From the NCBI RefSeq assembly GCF_000179775.1, contig NZ_AEEB01000016.1, positions 1-64,000 of the forward strand: a DNA stretch of 64,000 nucleotides, read 5' to 3'. Of this stretch, positions 17,704 to 25,907 are shown one piece after another. The stretch's first letter is position 1; each line of letters opens with the position of its first letter. Position numbers and translations under genes: made by a program. The DNA comes from Ahrensia sp. R2A130. Its GTDB lineage: Bacteria; Pseudomonadota; Alphaproteobacteria; Rhizobiales; Rhizobiaceae. The notes below the pieces were generated by a model that did no database searches, was not told the DNA's origin, and saw nothing but the letters and a program-made list of their open reading frames with translations.

Positions 17704-18462
17704 ATGACGGATCAATTCGCCAGCTACCCTAGCCTCAAAGACAAATCCGTCCTCATCACCGGCGGTGCATCCGGCATCGGCGAATTGATGGTTCGTGCTT
17801 TTGCTGAACAAGGTGCCAAAGTCGGCTTTCTCGATTTTGATGCTGATGGCGCAACAAAGCTTGCTGCTGAACTTGGCGACGCGGTGGAATGCGGCATCTG
17901 CGATCTGCGCGACATCGACGCCATGCGCGCCAGCATCTCAGAATTGCGCGAAAAGCTTGGTGGCTTCGATGTCCTCGTGAACAACGCGGCCCGCGATGAC
18001 CGCCACGATTGGCGCGACGTGACACCGGAATATTGGGACGAGCGCCAGCACACCAATATGCGGCACCAGTTCTTCGCCATTCAGGCCGTGGCTGACGATA
18101 TGATTGCGGCAGGCGGCGGCTCCATCATCAATATGGGGTCGAACTCCTGGTGGGAAAAAGGCACCAACATGCCCGCTTACACCGCAGCTAAAAGCGCGGT
18201 TCACGGCCTCACTCGCTCCATGGCGAACGAACTCGGCGGCCACCGCATCCGCGTAAATTGCGTGGTGCCGGGCTGGATAATGACCGACCGCCAAAAGAAT
18301 CTTTGGGTGACCGAAGAAAGCATCGAGGCCCACCGCGACAACCAGTGTCTGCCAGACCTCATCGAGCCGGTTTATGTTGCCCGCATGGTGCTGTTTCTCG
18401 CATCTGACGATGCAAAGATGTGCACTGCGGCAAACTTCCTTGTGGAAGCGGGCTCTATCTAG
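17704..18462 (+). CDS. SDR-family sugar dehydrogenase (D-xylose 1-dehydrogenase-like)
   Basis: Classical short-chain dehydrogenase/reductase, 252 residues. NAD(P) motif TGGASGIG (19-26), NNAA (93-96), catalytic Ser in NMGSNSW (S146 or S148) and Y159-x3-K163. The stretches YPSLKDKSVLITGG and NNAARDDRHDWRDVTPEYWDER look strongly like Caulobacter-type xylose dehydrogenase (XylB), which oxidises aldoses at C1 to lactones. With the CUT1 sugar importer close by, an aldose or cyclic polyol is the likely substrate. It converges on the TetR gene, sharing a 4-bp CTAG stop overlap. Confidence 0.88.
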   Translation: MTDQFASYPSLKDKSVLITGGASGIGELMVRAFAEQGAKVGFLDFDADGATKLAAELGDAVECGICDLRDIDAMRASISELREKLGGFDVLVNNAARDDRHDWRDVTPEYWDERQHTNMRHQFFAIQAVADDMIAAGGGSIINMGSNSWWEKGTNMPAYTAAKSAVHGLTRSMANELGGHRIRVNCVVPGWIMTDRQKNLWVTEESIEAHRDNQCLPDLIEPVYVARMVLFLASDDAKMCTAANFLVEAGSI

Positions 18463-19046
18463 CTTTCCGCGCTGAACGCTTGCATCAGCCGCCATGCGCG
18501 ATTGGCGCGTTCGTAAATCATGGCCCGTGACACTTCCGGTATTGCGCCGGTGGCCCGTCTGATCTGAAGATCGCCGACCAGCAGCGCCACGAATAATTCC
18601 GCATGTTCCAGTCCCACTTCTGTGTTCGGTAGATGGGTCCGCAACAGATCCATCATCACAGGAAACACCCGCTCGCGTCCCGATTTTGCTAGCGCAGGCC
18701 CCAACTCGCCGGTTTCGTCTGCATCCGCAGCCGCTGCGCGGTTCAGAGCGATGGCGCGGTCGCCGGTCAGCATGGTGAGCAGGTGTTGGCCGAAGGCGAC
18801 CATCGGATGCATTGTGATTGTCTCGTTGAGTTCGGGCATGTCGGCCACGACGCTGTCGGCATTCCGCTCGATAAGGGCAGTGAACAAACCCTGCTTCGTG
18901 CCGTACCAGCGATATAGCGTTTGGTTGGAGGCTTTTGCGGCCTTGGCGACCGACAGCATCGAAGTTCGACGATAGCCCTTTTCCGCCAGCACCGCATATG
19001 CCGCGGCTTCAATGGTTTTGCGCCTTTCGTCATCACCGCTTGTCAT
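18459..19046 (-). CDS. TetR-family transcriptional regulator
   Basis: A 195-residue TetR/AcrR regulator. The N-terminal helix-turn-helix covers about residues 15-60 (YAVLAEKGYRRTSMLSVAKA...TLYRWYGTKQGLF), followed by a helical ligand-binding domain. The ATG at 19046 has AAGAGG upstream; the longer frame reaching 19100 crosses the operator region and is rejected. It is divergent from the membrane protein gene at 19130, with palindromic sequences between them, so it probably represses itself and that gene. Confidence 0.9.
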   Translation of the reverse strand: MTSGDDERRKTIEAAAYAVLAEKGYRRTSMLSVAKAAKASNQTLYRWYGTKQGLFTALIERNADSVVADMPELNETITMHPMVAFGQHLLTMLTGDRAIALNRAAAADADETGELGPALAKSGRERVFPVMMDLLRTHLPNTEVGLEHAELFVALLVGDLQIRRATGAIPEVSRAMIYERANRAWRLMQAFSAES

Positions 19047-19063
19047 GGAAACCTCTTGACCAA

Positions 19064-19111
19064 TAAGTGTACATGTATGCACCAATATTAGTGTACACAC
19101 AAATACACTTA
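19064..19111. promoter_or_regulatory. Candidate TetR operator region
   Basis: Between divergent starts lie an inverted pair TAAGTGTA (19064-19071) and TACACTTA (19104-19111), a perfect GTGTACAC palindrome (19091-19098) and a TACATGTA palindrome (19070-19077). Repeated GTGTAC cores on both sides suggest two operator sites for the adjacent TetR protein. Confidence 0.65.
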
Positions 19112-19129
19112 TGGAGATTTAGCGCACCC

Positions 19130-19660
19130 ATGGCCAGCCCTGACCGCCTTACATCCACACTTTCCCTCATCGCTATGCTGATGTTCGGTGCGATCTTCGG
19201 GTTCTTCTACGCATGGGTCTGTTCCACCATGTGGGGCTTGGATCAGGCCGACCCTATCGTTGCTGTGACAGCGATGCAGGCGATGAACGCATCTGTGCGA
19301 AACGCCGTTTTCTTTCCAGCATTCTTCCTTACGCCAGTGGTGGGGTTGGCCGCGGCGGCATCGGCATGGCGTACCGGTGCAAGGCTTGCGGCCATACTCT
19401 TTACAGCGGCAAGCGCCATTTATGTTTGCGGCGCGCTGCTGCCAACGGCGATGGTCAACGTACCAATGAACGAGGCGCTAGCCGTCGTTACCGACTTAGA
19501 AAGAACGGGTCGCGCCGCGCGAATCTGGGCGGATTATTCACCCCGTTGGCAGGCGTGGAACATCGCGCGCACGGTCGCTTCCGGCCTAGCGCTTTTGGTG
19601 TTCGGTATAGGTCTGCTGAATTTGCAAGGGCAGGCCTCAAAGCGCGTGGCGGTCATCTAG
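19130..19660 (+). CDS. DUF1772 (anthrone-oxygenase-like) membrane protein
   Basis: A 176-residue integral membrane protein with about four hydrophobic helices and the family signature VNVPMNEAL before the third helix pair. Members are called anthrone oxygenase-like or DUF1772, and bacterial functions are mostly unknown. The ATG at 19130 is chosen because the upstream 21 codons run through the operator region. It is divergent from TetR, so it is probably the regulated target. Its stop overlaps that of the convergent SnoaL gene by 4 bp (CTAG). Confidence 0.75.
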   Translation: MASPDRLTSTLSLIAMLMFGAIFGFFYAWVCSTMWGLDQADPIVAVTAMQAMNASVRNAVFFPAFFLTPVVGLAAAASAWRTGARLAAILFTAASAIYVCGALLPTAMVNVPMNEALAVVTDLERTGRAARIWADYSPRWQAWNIARTVASGLALLVFGIGLLNLQGQASKRVAVI

Positions 19661-20799
19661 CCTCTTAAGCCCAACCGGTTACGCCCGAACTGGTCGCGCA
19701 CACGGGCCATCACATCGACGCCCTGCTGCAACAGAATGTGAATGACATCGATGGGCACCCAGTTTTCGCGGATTTTGCCTTCGTGGTGGAGGTAGAAATC
19801 CATCACCCGCATCTCCACCGCTTTACCGGTGGTGCCGCAGCCGAACACTGCGCCTGTGCCGTCATGGACGGCCACCACACTCGGCCAGCCGCCGGTAACT
19901 GAATAGGATCCGTCGCCGATCTGGATGTAGTGGCCTGCATCGCTTTTTGTTTCGGTCTCAGTTTCGCGGTCGATGATGTTTTGCCCACCTGTGCGACCCG
20001 GCCATGTGAGGCGGAACGGCAATTGGTGAAAGTCCACAAACCCTGCCAACCCGCGCGTGGTGCCGATGCCGGATGGGCCGTACCACATCATCTTGTCGTG
20101 CCAGTATTCGCGCTGAGGCATGTTCAGCAGGCCGTCACGACCCTGCATGGCATGGTCGTTATAAGCGCCGAGCGTGGCATGCATGGCGAGGGTCTGGGCG
20201 ATTGATGCTAGGCCTTCGTCCATGTCTTGCTCGCTCATCAGCAAGCCATCGCCGGTGATCGGCCCCGCCCACATGCTTTCCGTGCCCCATGAAGGTGCCA
20301 GCGGCCAGAAACCGGCTTGGCGAATCACGTCCAACACGTCCCACAAACACGTTGAGCGGATGATCTTACCATCCCCCAACTCATGCACTTCGCCGTAGCG
20401 AAGGAAGATGGGTTGGCCGGTGGCAGGAATGCCCAACCAGTCCTTTTTGAACGTGCCGCAATAATGCCCGACGCAAGCGACCATTTCGCGCACTTCGCCA
20501 TGGCGGTTGCGATAGCGCCCGCCATTGATGATGAGGTCTCGGCGTTCGAGATCAGGGAACGATGCCCGCAGTGGCCGCCAAACGGTCTCGACCATGGCTT
20601 CTGCACCATCCATTTCGTTCAACGGATGCGACCCGCGCCAATGGGCATCATCTGCATAAAAAGATGCTAGCGTGCCTTCCAGTGCCGCGTCGGTTGCCGT
20701 CAGCACGGCCTCCATCGCGTTTGCCACGAACTGCTTGTTTTCCAGATTGAGCGCCTGCTCGATGGGCAGGCAGCCGTTTGCTAGTTTCTCGTCGCCCAT
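19657..20799 (-). CDS. Tandem SnoaL/NTF2-fold protein
   Basis: A 380-residue protein made of two SnoaL-like (nuclear transport factor 2 fold) domains, about 20-180 and 195-380. The second has WYGPSGIGTTRG...FHQLPF (239-262) and ends with ENWVPIDVIHILLQQGVD. These elements recur in the proteins at 27168 and 29158. The N-domain shares GHY..TF...L.IP.TG and WD....QA..WP..PS.G with the 29158 protein. SnoaL folds catalyse aldol cyclisation, hydration or ester cyclisation; the reaction here is unknown. It is divergent from the sugar importer (219-bp shared promoter region). Confidence 0.8.
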   Translation of the reverse strand: MGDEKLANGCLPIEQALNLENKQFVANAMEAVLTATDAALEGTLASFYADDAHWRGSHPLNEMDGAEAMVETVWRPLRASFPDLERRDLIINGGRYRNRHGEVREMVACVGHYCGTFKKDWLGIPATGQPIFLRYGEVHELGDGKIIRSTCLWDVLDVIRQAGFWPLAPSWGTESMWAGPITGDGLLMSEQDMDEGLASIAQTLAMHATLGAYNDHAMQGRDGLLNMPQREYWHDKMMWYGPSGIGTTRGLAGFVDFHQLPFRLTWPGRTGGQNIIDRETETETKSDAGHYIQIGDGSYSVTGGWPSVVAVHDGTGAVFGCGTTGKAVEMRVMDFYLHHEGKIRENWVPIDVIHILLQQGVDVMARVRDQFGRNRLGLRG

Positions 20800-21018
20800 C
20801 GTGCCGCCAAACCTAATCGTGTTTCGCCCAAAGCTAGGCCATCACTTTTGCGCGGAAGCAAGCGTCGTTTCTTCATCTTGCACCGCCTTTCAAATGGTGA
20901 TTGTTTTGGCGTGGACGCAAACCGGGTGAAGGCTCGCATTTGCACATCTATCGGGCGGATAGCTTTCATGACCGTTGGTTTCGGTCTGGCTCTGCGCCCA
21001 CCAACGGGAGAAGATCTT

Positions 21019-22290
21019 ATGAAAACTGTCACCAAATCCATTTTCGCCGCCAGCCTGATGCTGGCCGGTTCGCAATTCGCTTACATGACGCCAGCACTGG
21101 CTGATGGCCATGCGAAATGCGCTGTCGAATCCGGCCGAATCTCTATCGTCGGTAACGAATTCCCGGCCATTCAGACCGTTGGCAAAGGCGTCATGGAATG
21201 CGCCAAGGACGGCGTGGAAGTGAAAACCAACCTCACCGCCGACCACCAGAAAATCAACGTCGCTGGCATGACCGGTAACCCAGCGGAATACACATCCGCC
21301 ATCGTTGCCAACTCTTCCATCGTGGCGCTGATGAACGATGACCTCATCCGTCCGCTGGACGATCTGGTCGCAAAATTCGGTGGTAATCTGAAGCCAAACC
21401 AGTTGGTCAGCGTGAATGGTAAAGTCATGGCAGTGGCCTTCATGGCCAACGCCCAGCACCTCGTCTTCCGCAAGGACATTTTGGAAAAAGCCGGCCTCAC
21501 ACCGCCGAAAACCTATGAAGAAATGATCGCCGGCGGCAAGAAGATCAAGGAAATGGGTCTGCTCGAGAACCCGCTGGGCGGCCCTTACGCGGCTGGCTGG
21601 AACCTCGCGCAGGAATTCGTGAACATGTATATCGGCCACGGCGGCGAGTTCTACAAAGCCGGTTCCGCCGAAGTGAGCATCAACAACGAGCAGGGCGTTG
21701 CGGCCCTCGACATGCTCAAGCAGGTCGCATCGCTTTCCAACCCCGATTACCTGACCCACGATTCCAACGGCACATCAGCCGAGTGGAAAGCCGGTAACAT
21801 GGCGATGATGAATATGTGGGGCTCGCGCGTCGAACCGCTGAAATCGGCAGACGGTTCCACTGAAGAAGTCGCGGCCAGCACGGACATTGCCGGTCCGATG
21901 ACCGTTGGCGGTGGTTCAATTCCGGCAACGACGCTCTGGTGGGACGGTTTTACCATCTCCAAGAACATCTCCGATGAAGACGCGGAAGCCACCTTCAAAG
22001 CCTACATGCACGCCATTCGCCCGGACATCATTAAGGACGAAGAAGTGAGCAAGCAGGCTGTTTGGTTGCTGGACGGTTACCAGCCCACCGACGCTGCCAA
22101 AGGCGTATTCGCGGCAGCCCAAGGTGGTGCAAAGCCTTATCCGATGCTGCCTTACCACGGCCTGTTGCACAGTGCGCTGGGTGCCGAATTGCCAGACTAT
22201 TTGCAGGGCAAGGAAGACGCTGCCAAAACACTGGCTGACGTGGAAGCTGCCTACAATGCCGCTGCTAAAGAACAGGGCTTCCTGAACTAA
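21019..22290 (+). CDS. CUT1-type sugar ABC transporter substrate-binding protein
   Basis: Extracellular solute-binding protein (family 1), 423 residues, the ligand-capturing part of a carbohydrate importer. The ATG at 21019 has GGGAG upstream and starts a signal peptide cleaved near PALADGHA (about residue 28). The body has FRKDILEKAGLTPPKTYEEM and WKAGNMAMMNMWGSRV, typical of MalE/UgpB-like proteins. It is first of four transport genes in MalE-F-G-K order; a stem-loop separates it from the permease genes. Confidence 0.9.
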   Translation: MKTVTKSIFAASLMLAGSQFAYMTPALADGHAKCAVESGRISIVGNEFPAIQTVGKGVMECAKDGVEVKTNLTADHQKINVAGMTGNPAEYTSAIVANSSIVALMNDDLIRPLDDLVAKFGGNLKPNQLVSVNGKVMAVAFMANAQHLVFRKDILEKAGLTPPKTYEEMIAGGKKIKEMGLLENPLGGPYAAGWNLAQEFVNMYIGHGGEFYKAGSAEVSINNEQGVAALDMLKQVASLSNPDYLTHDSNGTSAEWKAGNMAMMNMWGSRVEPLKSADGSTEEVAASTDIAGPMTVGGGSIPATTLWWDGFTISKNISDEDAEATFKAYMHAIRPDIIKDEEVSKQAVWLLDGYQPTDAAKGVFAAAQGGAKPYPMLPYHGLLHSALGAELPDYLQGKEDAAKTLADVEAAYNAAAKEQGFLN

Positions 22291-22342
22291 TCGTAGCTTT
22301 TCACCTGTGTTTCAACACGGTGGATAAGGGTGAAAATTGAAG

Positions 22343-22372
22343 CGGGGAGGGTGGTGACATCCTCCCCGTTTT
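22343..22372 (+). terminator. Stem-loop between sugar-binding protein and permease genes
   Basis: CGGGGAGG (22343-22350) and CCTCCCCG (22361-22368) enclose a 10-base loop and are followed by TTTT. A leaky terminator or mRNA-stabilising hairpin here would raise binding-protein levels above the permeases, as in the polyamine operon. Confidence 0.75.
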
Positions 22373-22426
22373 GCGTCACGCTTTCGTCAGATTTGGGGAG
22401 CGCCGCATTGCGGCGAAGCGTGGCCG

Positions 22427-23452
22427 ATGAAGCACAAGACGTTTTTCTGGTTCTTCCTGCCCACAGGGTTGGCGATGCTTTTGTTCATCGCATTGCCCAT
22501 CGTTTCCGTGGTCATCCAGTCGGTCTACACGCCCCACGAACAGGTTATCATCGAGGTAGAAAACTGCGGCCCCTTCGGTTGCACCAAGGCTACGACGGTC
22601 GATAACGAGGCCACTGCTGCCCTGCGTGAAGCGCAGCCGCTGGGCCGCTTCGTCGGTCTCGATCTGTATTTTAACCGCGGACATCTGGCGACACAGGAAA
22701 TTGCTGCCTCATGGTCATCATCCGCGTCCATCGGCGAGTTCTTTTCCGACATTTTCAACCTGCCGTTCTACCGTGCGCTGGCTTTTACGCTTACCTACAC
22801 ATTCGTCGTGACGCCGCTGCTCATCGTGTTGGGTTTCGTCATTGCTGTCGCCGTCAACAATCTGTCGACATGGCTGAAGGGGCCGGTGATCTTCTTCTCG
22901 CTTCTGCCCATGATCGTCACCCCGCTTGTGGGGTCACTCATTCTCTTTTGGATGGTGGACAGCCGGGGGGTGTTGGGGGCCGCGCTGCAATATCTTGCCA
23001 ACGACCCCGGCCTGTCGCTGAAATCCTCCACGCCGCTGACGTGGATCATGCTGATGGTGTACGGCGTTTGGAGTTCGGCGCCGTTCGCCTTCGTGGTCTT
23101 CTACGCCGGTCTGCAAACACTACCGCAGGACACGCTGGAATCGGCGATGATTGACGGCGCAACCCGATGGCAGCGCATCCGCTATGTCGTCATTCCCCAC
23201 CTTATGCCGCTGGTGACATTCGTCGCGCTCATTCAATTGATGGACAATTTCCGCGTCTTTGAGCCCGTGGTCGGCTTTAAGGCGGAAGCCCATGCGACCA
23301 CCCTGTCCTGGATCATCTTTAATGATCTGGGCGGCGAAACCAGATTGCTGTCATCAGCCGCCACAACATCGGTGTTGACGATCATCGGTATCGCTATTCT
23401 TCTCCTGCCGGTGCTCGTTCGCACATGGCGCGACTTCAACGCGAAAACGTAA
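22427..23452 (+). CDS. CUT1-type sugar ABC transporter permease (MalF-like)
   Basis: Inner-membrane permease, 341 residues. One helix at 8-30 is followed by a periplasmic insert (about 35-105, including an ENCGPFGC segment with two cysteines), then the five-helix core. The ATPase-contact EAA loop reads ESAMIDGATRWQRIRYVVIPHLMP. It pairs with the MalG-like permease 11 bp downstream. Confidence 0.9.
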   Translation: MKHKTFFWFFLPTGLAMLLFIALPIVSVVIQSVYTPHEQVIIEVENCGPFGCTKATTVDNEATAALREAQPLGRFVGLDLYFNRGHLATQEIAASWSSSASIGEFFSDIFNLPFYRALAFTLTYTFVVTPLLIVLGFVIAVAVNNLSTWLKGPVIFFSLLPMIVTPLVGSLILFWMVDSRGVLGAALQYLANDPGLSLKSSTPLTWIMLMVYGVWSSAPFAFVVFYAGLQTLPQDTLESAMIDGATRWQRIRYVVIPHLMPLVTFVALIQLMDNFRVFEPVVGFKAEAHATTLSWIIFNDLGGETRLLSSAATTSVLTIIGIAILLLPVLVRTWRDFNAKT

Positions 23453-23463
23453 GGGCCTAAGCC

Positions 23464-24345
23464 ATGGATGCCGCAGCCCGCCACCGTTCTCCCGCCCTGA
23501 AGATTTTCTCGGCGCTTTTCATAATTATCTGGCTCGTCATCGCAGCCTTTCCTTTCCTGTGGACGTTCTGGGGTAGTTTCAAAGTCGAGTTGGACTTCTT
23601 CTCCAAGGCCGACTGGATGAACGCTCTGACCGGACCGCTCACGGTCCTCAAGGCTGGCAGTCCATTCACGGGTGAAGGCTATGAAGGAGCTTGGATTCAG
23701 GAAGAGTTCTGGCGCGCGGTTCTGAATTCCTTCCTCGTGTGTTTCTTCGTGGTCTGCACGTCGCTCACCATCGGCACGTTGGGGGGGTACGCGCTGTCTC
23801 GCTCCGGTTTCCGCTACACGATCTGGCTGCTTATCATCGCGCTTATCTTCCGCGCATTGCCGCAGATGACGCTGGTGTCCGGCTATCTGTTGCCATTCTT
23901 CGAGTGGAACCTGTGGGGCATTTTGCCGACCTCGATCATCGTGCTCGTGGCGATCAATCAGCCCTTCACGTTGTGGATGCTGCATTCTTTCTTCGAGAAA
24001 ATTCCGAAGGATTTGGACGAAGCCGCCATGGTCGATGGTTGCACGCGTTTTCAGGCTTTCCGACACGTCATCATTCCTGTCATGTGGCCGGGCGTTATTA
24101 CGACAGGGCTGTTCTCGTTCCTGCTCGCCTATAACGACTTCATCGTCACCTCGATGCTGCTGTCGAAAGAGAACCAGACGATGGTTCCCAAGATCGCCTC
24201 GTTCCTCGGCACCACGCAGACGGAGGGCAACGTCATGTTCGCCGTCGCCGCCGTTGTTTCCGCTACTGCCCCTCTTTTCGTGCTGGTCATGTTCTTCCAG
24301 CGCCAGATCGTCTCCGGCCTCACGGCTGGTGCGGTGAAAGGTTAA
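23464..24345 (+). CDS. CUT1-type sugar ABC transporter permease (MalG-like)
   Basis: Second inner-membrane permease, 293 residues, with an N-terminal helix (about 15-37) and five further hydrophobic segments. The EAA loop is DEAAMVDGCTRFQAFRHVII. Starts at ATG 23464 and is followed 5 bp later by the ATPase gene. Spacing and order are those of a standard CUT1 operon. Confidence 0.9.
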   Translation: MDAAARHRSPALKIFSALFIIIWLVIAAFPFLWTFWGSFKVELDFFSKADWMNALTGPLTVLKAGSPFTGEGYEGAWIQEEFWRAVLNSFLVCFFVVCTSLTIGTLGGYALSRSGFRYTIWLLIIALIFRALPQMTLVSGYLLPFFEWNLWGILPTSIIVLVAINQPFTLWMLHSFFEKIPKDLDEAAMVDGCTRFQAFRHVIIPVMWPGVITTGLFSFLLAYNDFIVTSMLLSKENQTMVPKIASFLGTTQTEGNVMFAVAAVVSATAPLFVLVMFFQRQIVSGLTAGAVKG

Positions 24346-24350
24346 TTCAG

Positions 24351-25403
24351 ATGGCTTCCATTTCCCTGAAGAGTGTTCACAAGCGCTGGGGCGATTTTAT
24401 CGGCGTTCACAATTTCGATCTCGAAATTGCCGACAAGGAATTCCTCGTTCTCCTCGGCCCCTCTGGCTGCGGTAAAACCACGACCATGCGGATGGTGGCC
24501 GGTCTGGAAGAACCCACATCCGGCGAAATCTGGATCGGCGATCGCATGGTCAACGATCTGGAACCGAAGGACCGCGATATCGCCATGGTGTTCCAGTCCT
24601 ACGGCCTCTACCCGAACATGACTGTCTGGGAGAACATCCGCTTCCCGCTTAAGGTGCGCGGCATTGATCCGGCCACCCATGAAGCCCGCGTGCAGCAGGC
24701 AGTCGATATGGTGGAACTGGAAGGCTTCACACACCGCAAACCGGCAGAACTTTCCGGCGGCCAGCGGCAGCGCGTGGCCTTGGCCCGCGCCATCGTGCGC
24801 GAACCCACGGTTTTCTTGATGGATGAGCCGCTGTCGAACCTCGATGCCAAGCTGCGCGTTAGCACCCGTGCCCAGATCAAAAACCTGCAAAACACGCTGG
24901 CCACAACCACCATTTACGTTACCCATGACCAGATCGAGGCCATGACTTTGGCCGACCGCGTTGTCGTCATGAGCGCTGGTAAGGTGCAGCAGGTCGGTAC
25001 GCCGGTGGAAATCTACGACCGCCCGCAAAACACGTTCGTTGCAGGCTTCATCGGTTCACCCGCCATGAATTTGCTCAATGGCGAAATCGCAAATGGCACG
25101 TTCACCGGCCATGGTGTGTCGGTTGCTAGTTTGGACACAAAACACACCGGTCCCGCCACGCTTGGTTTCCGTGCGGAAGATGCGGGCATCGTCGCGCAAG
25201 GCGGTGCGATTTCCGCGCCCGTCTATTCCATGGAACTGCTGGGCGAAGCCACAATGGTAACCTTCCGCGCTGGCAAGGAATTGCTGTCTGTGAAGGCCGA
25301 CAAGGAATACCGTGCCGAAATCGGTGAAACCGTGATGGCCGAAATTCCAGCCTCAATCTGTCATTTGTTCGACGTTGAATCTGGCGAGCGCCTGCCGGAA
25401 TAA
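24351..25403 (+). CDS. CUT1-type sugar ABC transporter ATP-binding protein (MalK/UgpC-like)
   Basis: Cytoplasmic ATPase of 350 residues. Walker A GPSGCGKTT (36-44), Q-loop VFQSYGLYPN, signature LSGGQRQR, Walker B FLMDEPLSNLD, switch His in VTHDQ, and a C-terminal TOBE/MalK-type regulatory domain with GFRAED. It closes the importer operon. The MarR gene converges on it, leaving only 6 bp between stops. Confidence 0.92.
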   Translation: MASISLKSVHKRWGDFIGVHNFDLEIADKEFLVLLGPSGCGKTTTMRMVAGLEEPTSGEIWIGDRMVNDLEPKDRDIAMVFQSYGLYPNMTVWENIRFPLKVRGIDPATHEARVQQAVDMVELEGFTHRKPAELSGGQRQRVALARAIVREPTVFLMDEPLSNLDAKLRVSTRAQIKNLQNTLATTTIYVTHDQIEAMTLADRVVVMSAGKVQQVGTPVEIYDRPQNTFVAGFIGSPAMNLLNGEIANGTFTGHGVSVASLDTKHTGPATLGFRAEDAGIVAQGGAISAPVYSMELLGEATMVTFRAGKELLSVKADKEYRAEIGETVMAEIPASICHLFDVESGERLPE

Positions 25404-25409
25404 GAGCAG

Positions 25410-25907
25410 CTAGACGTCGCGGTTCTCGTCCAGAATCACGCGCAGTTTTCGCAATTCGTCGAGCGTTGGTTCCAGATCGAGATCGCTCACTTTGCCGGAT
25501 AAAGCAGTAACCGCAGGCGCAAGTGCGGCAATGGCATCGCCACAAAACGCGCGACCGGCGGGCAGCAACCGCACGATCTTGCTGCGTCCGTCTTTTGGGT
25601 CGGCCTCAAGTTCGATGAAACCGCGCTCACCCAAAACACCAAGCGAATGGGTCATCGTTCCCCGCGTCACCTGAAAAGCGTCCGCCAACATGGCCGGTGT
25701 TTCAGGAAAATCACGCTTGGAAAGGTGGTTCAAAATGCCGAAGTGCGAGGCGTGTAATCCGTCTGGCAAGCGACGGTTCAGCAAAGTGGTGGAGAGCTGT
25801 GCCAGAATGCCGATCTCATTAAACAGCTGGAACAGCAGTGGCGGTGCGCCGCCTTCAGCCGGTGGCGCGGCGATAGGGGGCTCCGACTTTGACACTTTTT
25901 TCGCCAA
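25410..25907 (-). CDS. MarR-family transcriptional regulator
   Basis: A 165-residue winged-helix regulator. The wHTH spans about residues 40-115 (HFGILNHLSKRD...AFQVTRGTMTHSLGVLGERGFI...DPKDGRSKIVRL). It starts with TTG at 25907, supported by GGAGGCG at good spacing, and overlaps the 3' end of the upstream nitroreductase-like gene by 53 bp in another frame. Both are read from the 27054 operator region, so the pair is probably autoregulated. Confidence 0.88.
   Translation of the reverse strand: MAKKVSKSEPPIAAPPAEGGAPPLLFQLFNEIGILAQLSTTLLNRRLPDGLHASHFGILNHLSKRDFPETPAMLADAFQVTRGTMTHSLGVLGERGFIELEADPKDGRSKIVRLLPAGRAFCGDAIAALAPAVTALSGKVSDLDLEPTLDELRKLRVILDENRDV

Noticed and set aside
20800-21018. 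Upstream extension of the sugar-binding protein gene to 20848
   Set aside because: Would destroy the signal peptide position; GGGAG and the hydrophobic leader support ATG 21019.
25855-25907. Possible frameshift joining marR and the nitroreductase-like gene
   Set aside because: The overlap has two independent good translation signals (GGAGGCG before TTG; intact C-terminus of the other), so two genes are more likely.
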